NCBI GenBank assembly: GCA_900638155.1
Contig: LR134495.1
Span: forward strand, 1,178,001-1,242,000
Source: Mannheimia haemolytica
Lineage (GTDB): Bacteria; Pseudomonadota; Gammaproteobacteria; Enterobacterales; Pasteurellaceae
DNA: 64,000 bases
Direction of reading: 5' to 3'
Shown here one piece after another: positions 33,247 through 41,561 of the stretch (the first letter of the stretch is position 1; every line of letters begins with the position of its first letter). The notes under the pieces were generated by a model. The model made no database searches. It saw nothing but the letters and a program-made list of their open reading frames with translations, and was not told the origin of the DNA. The position numbers were made by a program, and so were the translations under genes.

Positions 33247-33978
33247 ATGAATAAAGCAGAATGTCAGAAAAAGGTTCTTAAAGATCATAAAAAAATAGGA
33301 CAAACACTTATACCTCCATTAATGCAATTACCAAATCTACAAGAGACATCTTTCAGAGAGGAAAGCTTACCTTCTCTTATTTGGATATCTGCAATTTTTC
33401 TTCGCTGCTCTGATAAGGAAGCTGTAGAAAATATTGTTCATTTTATTACTAAATGTAATGAAATTTTGAACGATGAGAAAAAATTAGCTCTAGTTTTTAT
33501 AAATAACTTCAATTGCCTGAATAATGATCAAAAGGAAAAGATTAGGGTGGGTATTGGAGATTATATGCTCAATTTCTTAAGAAAAATGCTAGAGCACCAT
33601 CATTTTCTTTTTTCTGACTATCCACTAGATTTTCTTTTTGATAATTATGATTTTCAGATTACAAAAAACGATGCTGTTTCCCTTTTAAAGGAAGATATAT
33701 CGGCCTTACTTGATCGTTATAATATGCATGCTACTAAAGTTCAAACAACAGCATTTTATTCAATGGCTGTTACAGGTCAAATTGTATTTGGTCCCGATAT
33801 TGATATGCCTAACTTGAATGCCATTTTGACAGCTCCCGAATCAGATGAAAGTAAAAGAGTTGGTGCTTTTGTTCGTGCAAGTCTGAATGGTGTAAATTCA
33901 TTTGATAGTGTAAGTGGAAAAGAAGATTGGGCTAAATTATTTTGGAAGCAATGCTTTAATATGGAGGCTTGTTCATAA
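33247..33978 (+). CDS. Unknown protein inserted in the cas operon (first of pair)
   Basis: I do not recognise this 243-residue protein. It has no signal peptide or membrane segment. The N-terminal part reads 'LKDHKKIGQTLIPPLMQLPN' followed by 'EESLPSLIWISAIFLRC', then mixed helical sequence. The C-terminal third has 'ATKVQTTAFYSMAVTGQIVFGPDIDMPNLNAILTAPESDESKRVGAFVRASLNG'. The start ATG has a weak GAGTAA-type site. The stop codon is followed at once by the next gene's ATG, and both lie between cas3 and cas5c. Base use is visibly more A+T-rich than the cas genes, which suggests later acquisition. A linked function with the next gene is likely; what they do is not known. Confidence 0.8.
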   Translation: MNKAECQKKVLKDHKKIGQTLIPPLMQLPNLQETSFREESLPSLIWISAIFLRCSDKEAVENIVHFITKCNEILNDEKKLALVFINNFNCLNNDQKEKIRVGIGDYMLNFLRKMLEHHHFLFSDYPLDFLFDNYDFQITKNDAVSLLKEDISALLDRYNMHATKVQTTAFYSMAVTGQIVFGPDIDMPNLNAILTAPESDESKRVGAFVRASLNGVNSFDSVSGKEDWAKLFWKQCFNMEACS

Positions 33979-34788
33979 ATGAAAAATGAAGATGATCTGA
34001 TTAAATTTCTTCAAGCATATCAAACCTACTTGACTTCAAGTTTTTCTGAATTATGGGATATGGTAGAAATTGAATATGATAAACTAGAAGCTTATTCGGT
34101 TATAGGAGGACTTTTGTCTCGACAGGTAACCTTATCTATACAGATGGCAAGATCACCTAATACGCTTAATGTGCATGTAGCACCATTATTTTTAAGAGCT
34201 ATGACTGATTTACATATAACGTTAGCTTGGATTATGTTGGACTTAGAAGAGCGTTCTAAAAAATATATTTTATATGGGTTAGGTGAAGAGAAACTTTTAG
34301 TAGAACATTATAAAAAGGGAATATCAAATTCTCCTGATAATCCTGATAATGAACAAATTATGAAACTAATTGATTTTAAATTGAATTGGATTAATTCACA
34401 GCGTAGAGATTTCTTTGTTGAAGTAAATCTTGGGCATTGGGCTCAATTGGATTATAGAAAAATGGCTCAAGAATCAGGTTGTGAAGACTTATATAAATTT
34501 GCATATAAACCTTTTAGTCATGGCGCACATAATATGTGGCCTCATATATCAATATATAACTGTAAGTATTGCGAAAGTCCATTGCATAAGCATCATCTTA
34601 TTCCAGCTCTTTTCGAAGTACCATTAGAACTTGATTTTCTTTTTAGATCATGCAAATACATAGATAAGGCTTATAAGCTCTTTATAGATAAATTTGGCTT
34701 AAGATTAAATATGCTCCCCTTAGAGTGGTGGAATAGTTATTTTACAGGCCAAGAGAGCATAACTGATGATGAAATTAAAGGGAAATGA
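33979..34788 (+). CDS. Unknown helical protein inserted in the cas operon (second of pair; possibly DUF5677-like)
   Basis: A 269-residue protein, probably cytoplasmic. Residues 55-90 read 'MARSPNTLNVHVAPLFLRAMTDLHITLAWIMLD' and residues 175-187 'FAYKPFSHGAHNMW'. By memory, an R-centred helix followed later by an S/H-rich helix resembles DUF5677-type proteins; I could not test this. A CKYC pair at 195-198 and several His follow. It begins on the base after the preceding stop codon and its own TGA overlaps the first ATG of cas5c (ATGA), so cas5c translation may depend on it. A+T-rich and without a USS core. Confidence 0.78.
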   Translation: MKNEDDLIKFLQAYQTYLTSSFSELWDMVEIEYDKLEAYSVIGGLLSRQVTLSIQMARSPNTLNVHVAPLFLRAMTDLHITLAWIMLDLEERSKKYILYGLGEEKLLVEHYKKGISNSPDNPDNEQIMKLIDFKLNWINSQRRDFFVEVNLGHWAQLDYRKMAQESGCEDLYKFAYKPFSHGAHNMWPHISIYNCKYCESPLHKHHLIPALFEVPLELDFLFRSCKYIDKAYKLFIDKFGLRLNMLPLEWWNSYFTGQESITDDEIKGK

Positions 34789-35468
34789 ATATGCCAAACA
34801 AAATCAAGCTCCATATTTGGGGCGATTATGCCTGTTTTACCCGTCCTGAAATGAAGGTAGAGCGGGTGTCTTATGATGTGATTACGCCGTCTGCGGCACG
34901 GGGGATTTTGGCGGCGGTGCATTGGAAGCCGGCGATGCGATGGGTGATTGATAAAATTTATGTCTTAAAACCGATTCAGTTTGAGTCTGTTCGCCGTAAT
35001 GAGTTAGGCAGTAAAATTTCTGCCACTAAAATCAGTGGGGCAATGAAACGTAAAACAGTGGCGGATTTATATACCGTGATTGAAGATGACCGCCAACAAC
35101 GTGCTGCCACTGTGCTGAAAAATGTCGGTTATGTGATCGAAGCTCACGCAGTGCTGACCAAAATGGCAGGCGAGGCAGAAACCGTCACCAAGCATATTGA
35201 AATGTTTAAACGCCGTGCGAAAAAGGGGCAATGCTTCCAACAGCCTTGTATGGGTGTGCGTGAATTTGCGGCAAATTTTGCCTTGATTGATGACGATGAA
35301 CCGTTACCTGAGTGTTTTTTGGCAGAAAATGAGCAAGATCGGGATTTAGGCTGGATGTTGCACGACATTGATTTTGAGCACGGTAATCAGCCTCGTTTCT
35401 TCCGTGCTGAAATGAAAAATGGTGTGATTGATGTGCCGCCATTTTATGCTGAGGAGGTGAAATCATGA
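34785..35468 (+). CDS. cas5c: Type I-C Cas5c (Cas5d) crRNA endonuclease and Cascade subunit
   Basis: In type I-C systems Cas5c replaces Cas6: it cuts the pre-crRNA at the repeat hairpin and then caps the crRNA 5' handle. It is 227 residues if the ATG at 34785 is used, or 225 from the ATG at 34791 (MPNKIKLHIWGDYACFTRPEM). The family region 'VERVSYDVITPSAARGILAAVHWKPAMRWVI' and 'RRAKKGQCFQQPCMGVREFAANF' are present. The start overlaps the preceding unknown gene and the end overlaps cas8c by 4 nt. Confidence 0.93.
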   Translation: MNMPNKIKLHIWGDYACFTRPEMKVERVSYDVITPSAARGILAAVHWKPAMRWVIDKIYVLKPIQFESVRRNELGSKISATKISGAMKRKTVADLYTVIEDDRQQRAATVLKNVGYVIEAHAVLTKMAGEAETVTKHIEMFKRRAKKGQCFQQPCMGVREFAANFALIDDDEPLPECFLAENEQDRDLGWMLHDIDFEHGNQPRFFRAEMKNGVIDVPPFYAEEVKS

Positions 35469-37243
35469 TTCTCTCCGCCTTAACTCGCTATTATTACCGC
35501 CTTGCAGCACAAGAAGATCGTTCAACAGGCGAAGCCAAGGTACCTTCCTATGGTTTTAGTGAAGAAAAAATCGGTTGGGTACTAGAATTGGATTCAAAGG
35601 GAAATTTGGTAAATGTCATTCCAAATTTAACCGCTGACAAGAAACCCAAACCGAAATTGATGAGTGTCCCCCGCCCTGAAAAACGCACATCAGGCATTAA
35701 ACCCAATTTTTTATGGGATAAAACCGCTTATGTGTTAGGCGTGGAAAGCAATCAAGATAAAGCCACCGCCAAAGATCAACCTATCAATTTCGCTGAGAAA
35801 ACCTTTGAGGCATTTAAACAGTACCATTTGGATTTGCTTGCGGATTCCAATGATGAAGGTTTAGTTGCGATAAAAAATTTCCTGCAACAGTGGCAACCAG
35901 AACACTTTGCCGAATCAATCTGCCCAATCGAAATACTTGATGCGAATGTCGTGTTTAAATTAGTCGGCACAAGCGGTTATATTCATCAGCGAGAAGCCGC
36001 TCAAAGCCTTTGGGGACGTTTGCTGGTTAGCGAAGAGAGCGAACAAGGGTTGTGCCTAATCAGTGGCGAAATTGCCCCGATTGCACGTCTCCACCCTGCA
36101 ATTAAAGGTGTTTATGGCGGGCAAAGTGCGGGCGGTTCAATCATCTCTTTTAATAAAGAATCTTTCACCTCATTTGGCAAGGAACAAGGTAGTAATGCCC
36201 CTGTTTCTGAACAAGCCGCCTTTGCCTATACCACAGCGTTAAATTATTTGTTACGCACCGAGAAACATCGTTTAACTATTGGCGATGCGAGTACCGTCTT
36301 TTGGGCGGAAGCAGATAATACCACCCAAGCAGAAGCTGCCGAAGGGTTCTTTGCTGCCCTAATGACCCCACCTGATGACGATCAAGAAAACCAAAAAATC
36401 TTTGATGAATTGCAAAAAATCAGCAAAGGACGACCACTTGCAGAAATTTCCCCAGAATTATCTGAAAACACCCGTTTTTATGTGTTGGGGCTTGCTCCGA
36501 ATGCGGCTCGAATTTCTGTTCGTTTTTGGCTAGATACTACCTTTGGGCAACTGGCGAAAAATCTCAGCGAACATTGGCAAGATCTCGCTCTTGAGCCTTG
36601 TGCGTGGAAAACGCCCCCCTCCATTTGGCGACTATTATTACAAACCGCTTCATTAGGTAAAAGTGAGAATATTTCTCCTGTTTTAGCGGGCGAAATGGCT
36701 CGGGCGGTTATTAGCGGTCATTTATACCCAATGAGCTTGCTTTCTCAGTTGGTGACTCGAATCCGAGCAGACGGAGATATTAACGGCTTACGAGTGGCGT
36801 TGATGAAAGCGGTCTTACAACGAAAATTTAGAAAAGGTTTTATTAAAGAAGGAGTTCCTATGAGCTTAAATAAAGAAAGCGATAACCAAGCTTACTTGCT
36901 CGGCAGGTTATTTGCGGTATTAGAAAGAATCCAAACCCAAGCGTTAGGTGAATTAAATGCCGGCATTGCCGACCGTTACTATGGTTCAGCATCTGCCGTG
37001 CCATTTTCAGTATTCCCTCGCTTATTAAGCGGTGCAAAACACCATTTATCTCGCTTGAGAAAAGATAAGGGCGGAATGGCAGTTAATCTGGATAAGGATT
37101 TAGGTGAGATTATTGCCAGCTTGCCGGAAAATTTCCCTCGCCATTTAAATATCGATGAACAAGGGCGTTTTGCGATTGGTTATTACCACCAAAAACAAAG
37201 CTATTTTGCCAAAAAAGAAACCACCGAATCTATTGAAAACTAA
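35465..37243 (+). CDS. cas8c: Type I-C Cascade large subunit Cas8c (Csd1)
   Basis: A 592-residue large subunit that recognises the PAM and recruits Cas3. Typical Csd1 sequence is 'LSALTRYYYRLAAQ' at the start, 'PNFLWDKTAYVLGV', 'LAPNAARISVRFWLDTTFGQLAKNL' and 'AYLLGRLFAVLERIQTQALGELNAGIADRYYGSASAVPFSVFPRLL'. In type I-C the cas8c gene can also produce a small Cas11 subunit from an internal start. An ATG at 36859, in frame (MSLNKESDNQAYLLGRLF) and preceded by AAGGAG, is a very good candidate for that. Confidence 0.94.
   Translation: MILSALTRYYYRLAAQEDRSTGEAKVPSYGFSEEKIGWVLELDSKGNLVNVIPNLTADKKPKPKLMSVPRPEKRTSGIKPNFLWDKTAYVLGVESNQDKATAKDQPINFAEKTFEAFKQYHLDLLADSNDEGLVAIKNFLQQWQPEHFAESICPIEILDANVVFKLVGTSGYIHQREAAQSLWGRLLVSEESEQGLCLISGEIAPIARLHPAIKGVYGGQSAGGSIISFNKESFTSFGKEQGSNAPVSEQAAFAYTTALNYLLRTEKHRLTIGDASTVFWAEADNTTQAEAAEGFFAALMTPPDDDQENQKIFDELQKISKGRPLAEISPELSENTRFYVLGLAPNAARISVRFWLDTTFGQLAKNLSEHWQDLALEPCAWKTPPSIWRLLLQTASLGKSENISPVLAGEMARAVISGHLYPMSLLSQLVTRIRADGDINGLRVALMKAVLQRKFRKGFIKEGVPMSLNKESDNQAYLLGRLFAVLERIQTQALGELNAGIADRYYGSASAVPFSVFPRLLSGAKHHLSRLRKDKGGMAVNLDKDLGEIIASLPENFPRHLNIDEQGRFAIGYYHQKQSYFAKKETTESIEN
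36846..37243 (+). CDS. cas11c: Probable internal translation product Cas11c within cas8c
   Basis: Type I-C Cascade contains a small subunit translated from an internal start in the 3' part of cas8c; this was shown experimentally in other I-C systems. Here the sequence AAAGAAGGAG is followed about 6 nt later by ATG at 36859, in the cas8c frame. It opens 'MSLNKESDNQAYLLGRLF' and would give about 128 residues, the expected size. The listed interval includes the ribosome site; the coding part is 36859-37243. Evidence is sequence plus family knowledge. Confidence 0.65.
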
Positions 37244-37252
37244 GGAAACACT

Positions 37253-38116
37253 ATGTCTATTCAAAACCGCTATGAATTTGTTTTTTTCTTTGATGTCACT
37301 AACGGCAACCCAAATGGTGACCCAGACGCAGGCAATATGCCACGTCTTGATCCTGAAACCAGTAAAGGCTTGGTCACCGATGTTTGCCTAAAACGCAAAA
37401 TCCGCAATTTTATTGAGATGAGCTATGAAAACGAGGCGGGTTACGAAATCTATGTTAAAGAAAAAAGTGTTCTGAATTTACAAAACAAACGTGCTTATGA
37501 AGCATTAGGGATTGAATCGGAAGCGAAAAAACTACCAAAAGAGGAAGCCAAAGCCCGAGAAATTACCGCTTGGATGTGTAAAAACTTCTTTGATATTCGT
37601 ACTTTTGGGGCAGTGATGACCACAGAAGTGAACAGCGGACAGGTGCGAGGCCCTGTACAACTGGCATTCGCTCAATCTATCGATCCAATTATTCCGCTAG
37701 AAGTATCGATCACACGAATGGCAGTGACCAACGAAAAAGATCTCGAAAAAGAACGGACTATGGGGCGTAAATATATCGTACCTTATGCACTTTATCGTGT
37801 TCACGGCTTTATCTCTGCCAAACTTGCTGAAAAAACAGGATTCTCTGATGAAGACGTGCAAAAACTTTGGCAAGCATTACAACTCATGTTTGAACACGAC
37901 CGTTCTGCGGCGCGTGGCGAAATGGCGGCTCGCAAACTGATCGTATTTAAACACGATAGCGAACTAGGCAATCAACCTGCTCATAAACTGTTTGAAACAG
38001 TAAAAGTTGAACGTGTCAATGGCGAAAAAGACACGCCAGCGAAAGGCTATGATGACTACCGTATCAGCGTGCAGGCTGAAGGTTTAAATGGCGTAACTGT
38101 TGAAGAACTGCTGTAA
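37253..38116 (+). CDS. cas7c: Type I-C Cascade backbone Cas7c (Csd2)
   Basis: A 287-residue RAMP protein that forms the filament along the crRNA. Its start '[54 protein letters not shown]' is the classic Csd2 N terminus. '[35 protein letters not shown]' is the core RAMP region. It lies 9 nt after cas8c with an AAGGAAAC ribosome site, and its stop overlaps the cas4 start by one base. Confidence 0.96.
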   Translation: MSIQNRYEFVFFFDVTNGNPNGDPDAGNMPRLDPETSKGLVTDVCLKRKIRNFIEMSYENEAGYEIYVKEKSVLNLQNKRAYEALGIESEAKKLPKEEAKAREITAWMCKNFFDIRTFGAVMTTEVNSGQVRGPVQLAFAQSIDPIIPLEVSITRMAVTNEKDLEKERTMGRKYIVPYALYRVHGFISAKLAEKTGFSDEDVQKLWQALQLMFEHDRSAARGEMAARKLIVFKHDSELGNQPAHKLFETVKVERVNGEKDTPAKGYDDYRISVQAEGLNGVTVEELL

Positions 38117-38790
38117 TGGACGATTTGCAACATTCTGCGGAAATTTTACCGCTTGTTCCGCCCACACTTGGCGATGACAAGCGGTTGATTTCACTTTCCG
38201 CTTTGCAACACTACGCTTTCTGCCCTCGCCAATGTGCGTTGATTCACAACGAACAGGCGTGGGCAGAGAATTTTCTTACTGCACAAGGCAAGGCATTGCA
38301 CGAACGGGTGGATAGTGGTGAGCCGGAAACCCGAAAGGGCATTCGCTTTGAGCGAACGGTTCACGTTGCAGCGGAAAAATTAGGCATAAGTGGCATTTTG
38401 GATTTGGTCGAGCGAGATCTAAAAACAGGCGAGCTAAAACCTGTGGAATATAAACGTGGCAAGCCGAAACTTGAACCGATGGATGAAATCCAACTTTGCG
38501 CCCAAGCGTTATGTTTGGAAGAAATGACAGGGCAAACCATTAACGAGGGAGCGTTGTGGTATATGCAAACCCGCCACCGTTTACCAATTATTTTTTCCCC
38601 GGAATTACGCACCAAAACCCTCGCCACCATTGCCGAAGTGCGGTCACTTTTAAACAGCGGAACAACACCACTCCCCAAATATAGCAAACGCTGCAAAGCC
38701 TGCTCACTCATCGACCTCTGCCAACCGCAGTTGTTGGAAAGGGATAGATCGAAGGGGTATGTGGTGGGAGTGTTTGGGGAAAAGAAATAA
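38116..38790 (+). CDS. cas4: CRISPR-associated Cas4, Fe-S exonuclease
   Basis: A 224-residue adaptation protein that trims and orients prespacers with Cas1-Cas2. The iron-sulphur cysteines are C36 (FCPRQC) with C193, C196 and C202 (CKACSLIDLC). The RecB-like nuclease residues D96 and E111-x-K113 ('VEYKRGKPK') are intact. A USS pair is embedded near 38148-38185. In a standard I-C operon cas1 would follow directly; here an MBL-fold gene intervenes. Confidence 0.94.
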   Translation: MDDLQHSAEILPLVPPTLGDDKRLISLSALQHYAFCPRQCALIHNEQAWAENFLTAQGKALHERVDSGEPETRKGIRFERTVHVAAEKLGISGILDLVERDLKTGELKPVEYKRGKPKLEPMDEIQLCAQALCLEEMTGQTINEGALWYMQTRHRLPIIFSPELRTKTLATIAEVRSLLNSGTTPLPKYSKRCKACSLIDLCQPQLLERDRSKGYVVGVFGEKK

Positions 38791-38798
38791 ATTGTGGT

Positions 38799-38815
38799 AC
38801 AAAATGTAATTTTGT
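38799..38815 (+). repeat. Small inverted repeat at the cas4 / MBL-gene junction
   Basis: ACAAAAT-GTA-ATTTTGT, a perfect 7-bp palindrome in the 40-nt gap before the inserted gene. It could be an operator, a weak RNA hairpin, or chance in A+T-rich DNA. Confidence 0.4.
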
Positions 38816-38830
38816 TATGAGGGAATTATT

Positions 38831-39994
38831 TTGGATATTAAACTAATAAGATCTTTTCATGCTGTTGGGCAAGGAGCTTTTTACAGCGAACGTTTTATAA
38901 ATGACAGTAATATTGCTTTTAATGTTGTTTATGATTGTGGAGCAATGCCTAAAAGTAAAGTTATTGATAGAGTTATAAAAGAAAGTTTTAAAGAGAGTGA
39001 TGATATAGATATTTTATTTATCTCACATTTTGATAGTGATCATGTTAATGGGATTGAAATTCTAAAAAAGAACAGAAACATAAAACGTGTTGTTATGCCA
39101 TTATTGGCAGAAAAAGAAAAATTTTTCTTAATTAATTTATATAAGTCCCTAGGAGGCACATACAATCACTCTCTCGTTAAATTGATCGAAAATCCTGAAG
39201 TTTTTTTCGGTGAAGATACTAAAGTCATCCAAGTAAAATCGATAAATATAAATGACCGTGATTTAGCAGATAATAATGACAGTGAAATAAAACATATTAT
39301 GGATATTAGTTCTATCAATGGTTCTATTTCCAGTGGAACTCCAATAAGTTTCAAATTATCTGACACTTTTTTTTGGGTTTATTATCCATACAATTATAAA
39401 TATTCAAATCGACGTTGCCAATTTATACAAGAAATAACTAAAAAAGGAATAACCGAAGAAAATTTAGCTGACCCAGAATTTGTGTCTAACTCAAAAAATC
39501 AAATAATAATTAGAACTGCATATAAAAGTAAAGCTGTTGATGGAAGTATTAATGAAAACTCAATGCTTGTATGTTCATGCCCAATGAAGATATCAATAGT
39601 TAAGTATATGGATAATTATCAGGGGTATTTTCCTCTCTATTTATCGTCATATTTTCTTTGGGATGAAGTAAATCCTGGTTGTATTTATACTGGGGATTCA
39701 GACTTAAAAGTTATAGCATCTGATCTTCTCAATAAAATAAATAATATAAAAAGTAATATAGGAACAATACAAGTTGCACACCATGGTAGTCATAATAATT
39801 TTTATGTAAATTTTTTTAATCAATTTGGAGAATTCTTAATTTGTCCAATATCATTTGGTACTAAAAATACATATGGGCATCCTTCATATATTGTTTTATC
39901 GGAGTTGTTTTGTCATAAACATATCCCTGTTTGCGTGACTGAACAGAGAGGAAGCTCTTTTTTTCAACGCTTTGATATATCTTTAGAGCAGTAA
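38831..39994 (+). CDS. ComEC-like metallo-beta-lactamase-fold hydrolase inserted between cas4 and cas1
   Basis: A 387-residue cytoplasmic MBL-fold protein. The N-terminal strand 'SFHAVGQGAFYSERF' resembles the DVGQGD opening of ComEC-type domains. 'VYDCGAM' follows, and metal-site motifs are H66-F-D68-S-D70-H71 (HxDxDH), 'YTGDSD' (D289), 'AHHGSHNN' (H317-H318) and 'YGHPS' (H350). All metal positions look intact, so catalysis is plausible. No signal peptide or membrane segment is seen, unlike full ComEC. The start is TTG at 38831 after a GAGGGA ribosome site. No in-frame ATG comes before the VGQG strand. It stops 2 nt before cas1. It is A+T-rich and has no USS core. Substrate (DNA, RNA, nucleotide) is unknown. 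Confidence 0.85.
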   Translation: MDIKLIRSFHAVGQGAFYSERFINDSNIAFNVVYDCGAMPKSKVIDRVIKESFKESDDIDILFISHFDSDHVNGIEILKKNRNIKRVVMPLLAEKEKFFLINLYKSLGGTYNHSLVKLIENPEVFFGEDTKVIQVKSININDRDLADNNDSEIKHIMDISSINGSISSGTPISFKLSDTFFWVYYPYNYKYSNRRCQFIQEITKKGITEENLADPEFVSNSKNQIIIRTAYKSKAVDGSINENSMLVCSCPMKISIVKYMDNYQGYFPLYLSSYFLWDEVNPGCIYTGDSDLKVIASDLLNKINNIKSNIGTIQVAHHGSHNNFYVNFFNQFGEFLICPISFGTKNTYGHPSYIVLSELFCHKHIPVCVTEQRGSSFFQRFDISLEQ

Positions 39995-39996
39995 TT

Positions 39997-41010
39997 ATGC
40001 GCAAACTCCAAAATACTCTCTACATCACCACCCAAGGTAGCTATTTGCACAAAGAGCGAGAAACCTTGGTGGTGGAGCAAGATCGGAAGAAAGTGGCACA
40101 GTTGCCGATTCATTCCATTGGGCATATTTTTTGTTTTGGCAATGTGTTAGTGTCGCCGTTTTTAATGGGATTTTGTGGCGAAAATAACGTAAATTTAGCG
40201 TTTTTTACCGAAAATGGGCGTTATCTTGGGCGGTTGCAGGGGCGGCAAAGTGGTAATGTATTGTTACGCCGAGCCCAGTATAAAAAGTCGGAGACCAACC
40301 CTGTTCCTGTGGCTCGCAACATCATTGCAGCCAAAATTCAAGCATCTAAGCGGGTGTTACAACGGCAAATTCGTAATCACGGCGAAAATGCTGACCTTCA
40401 ATCGACAATTACCGCATTAAATTACAGCCTGCAACAGTTGAAAACAGCAGACAATTTGGATTTGATTCGTGGCATTGAGGGCGATGCTGCGGCTCGTTAT
40501 TTTGGGGTGTTTTCTCATCTTATCAAAGAAAATAGCGGTTTCCACTTTGACGGACGTAATCGCCGCCCACCTCGTGACGGTGTGAATGCGTTGCTTTCAT
40601 TTCTTTATAGCATTGTAGGGAAAGATATTAGCGGGGCATTGCAAGGCGTGGGGCTTGATCCCCAGATTGGCTTTTTGCACGCAGATCGACCGGGTCGAGA
40701 TAGCTTGGCTCAAGATATTTTGGAGGAATTTCGTGCGTGGTGGGTAGACAGAATGGTGCTGTCGCTGATCAATCGAGGGCAGGTTAAGCCTGATGATTTT
40801 GTGACGGAAGCCAGTGGTGCGGTAACGCTCAAGCCTGAAGCAAGAAAATTACTATTTCAAACCTTGCAAGCGAAAAAACAAGAAAAAATCATCCACCCAT
40901 TTTTAGAGGAAGAAGTGGAAATCGGCTTGTTACCTTATATCCAAGCGATGTTATTGGCTCGTCATTTGCGTGGCGATTTGGCAGAATATCCGCCGTTTTT
41001 AATGCGTTAA
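39997..41010 (+). CDS. cas1: Type I-C CRISPR integrase Cas1
   Basis: A 337-residue metal-dependent integrase that inserts spacers with Cas2. An N-terminal beta domain starts 'MRKLQNTLYITTQGSYLHKERETLVV'. The helical catalytic domain has E161 ('IRGIEGDAAARYFGVF'), H228 ('GFLHADRPGRDSLAQDILEEF') and acidic residues at 240-244. It begins 2 nt after the stop of the MBL-fold gene, so its translation probably depends on ribosomes leaving that gene. Confidence 0.96.
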   Translation: MRKLQNTLYITTQGSYLHKERETLVVEQDRKKVAQLPIHSIGHIFCFGNVLVSPFLMGFCGENNVNLAFFTENGRYLGRLQGRQSGNVLLRRAQYKKSETNPVPVARNIIAAKIQASKRVLQRQIRNHGENADLQSTITALNYSLQQLKTADNLDLIRGIEGDAAARYFGVFSHLIKENSGFHFDGRNRRPPRDGVNALLSFLYSIVGKDISGALQGVGLDPQIGFLHADRPGRDSLAQDILEEFRAWWVDRMVLSLINRGQVKPDDFVTEASGAVTLKPEARKLLFQTLQAKKQEKIIHPFLEEEVEIGLLPYIQAMLLARHLRGDLAEYPPFLMR

Positions 41011-41076
41011 AATCTGCAAAATTTTGTTGAAATTTGACCGCTTGTTTCTGTTTTATTTATTGAGGAATTGGCAACT

Positions 41077-41370
41077 ATGCTGATGTTGATTACCTACGAC
41101 ATTTCATTTGATGACCCCGAAGGGCAGGCTCGCCTACGCCGTATTGCTAAGCATTGTTTGGATTATGGTGTGCGGGCGCAATATTCTGTGTTTGAGTGTG
41201 ATGTTACTCCTGCTCAGTGGGTAACATTGAAAAATAAATTATTGACAACTTACAACCCAGACTGTGATAGTTTGCGCTTTTACCATTTAGGCAGTAAATG
41301 GAGGAATAAAGTTGAGCACCATGGCGCAAAACCTTCAGTGGATATTTTTAAAGATACGCTGATTTTATAA
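41077..41370 (+). CDS. cas2: CRISPR-associated Cas2
   Basis: A 97-residue ferredoxin-fold structural partner of Cas1. The start is placed at the ATG at 41077 (MLMLITYDISFDDPEGQ), 10 nt from a GAGGA site. The frame also allows a TTG at 41068, but that sits too close to the site. The family motif 'YDIS' and the C-terminal 'SVDIFKDTLIL' are present. It is the last cas gene, next to the leader. Confidence 0.95.
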   Translation: MLMLITYDISFDDPEGQARLRRIAKHCLDYGVRAQYSVFECDVTPAQWVTLKNKLLTTYNPDCDSLRFYHLGSKWRNKVEHHGAKPSVDIFKDTLIL

Positions 41371-41561
41371 ATCGCTAACCTGTAGTTCTCATAAAAATGC
41401 TGGAAGGTTAGCGAATATATATTGTTCTTTAATAATCAAGGAATTAGAAAAAATAAAGTACAGTATATTGGCGATATGCTATACTTTTTTCCACTCTCTA
41501 CAAAACGTTAGCGAATAAAGGGCTAAAAAGCCTGATATTTCAATGCGTTATCTGGTAGGGA
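41371..41561 (+). promoter_or_regulatory. CRISPR leader
   Basis: An A+T-rich stretch of about 190 nt between cas2 and the first repeat. It holds CGCTAACCT (41373-41381) and AGGTTAGCG (41405-41413) as an inverted repeat. GTTAGCGAATA occurs twice at 41407-41417 and 41507-41517, exactly 100 nt apart, and AGTATA/TATACT form a palindrome at 41462-41485. It should contain the array promoter and the Cas1-Cas2 recognition sites. Its position at the end with perfect repeats agrees with the leader role. Confidence 0.75.

Noticed and set aside
38831..39994. Antibiotic-hydrolysing class B beta-lactamase
   Set aside because: No signal peptide, and the motif set (HFDSDH, HHGS, GHPS) matches ComEC-like or nuclease MBL proteins rather than class B enzymes.
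34785..41370. Incomplete CRISPR system because cas6 is absent
   Set aside because: Type I-C normally lacks Cas6; Cas5c performs pre-crRNA cleavage.
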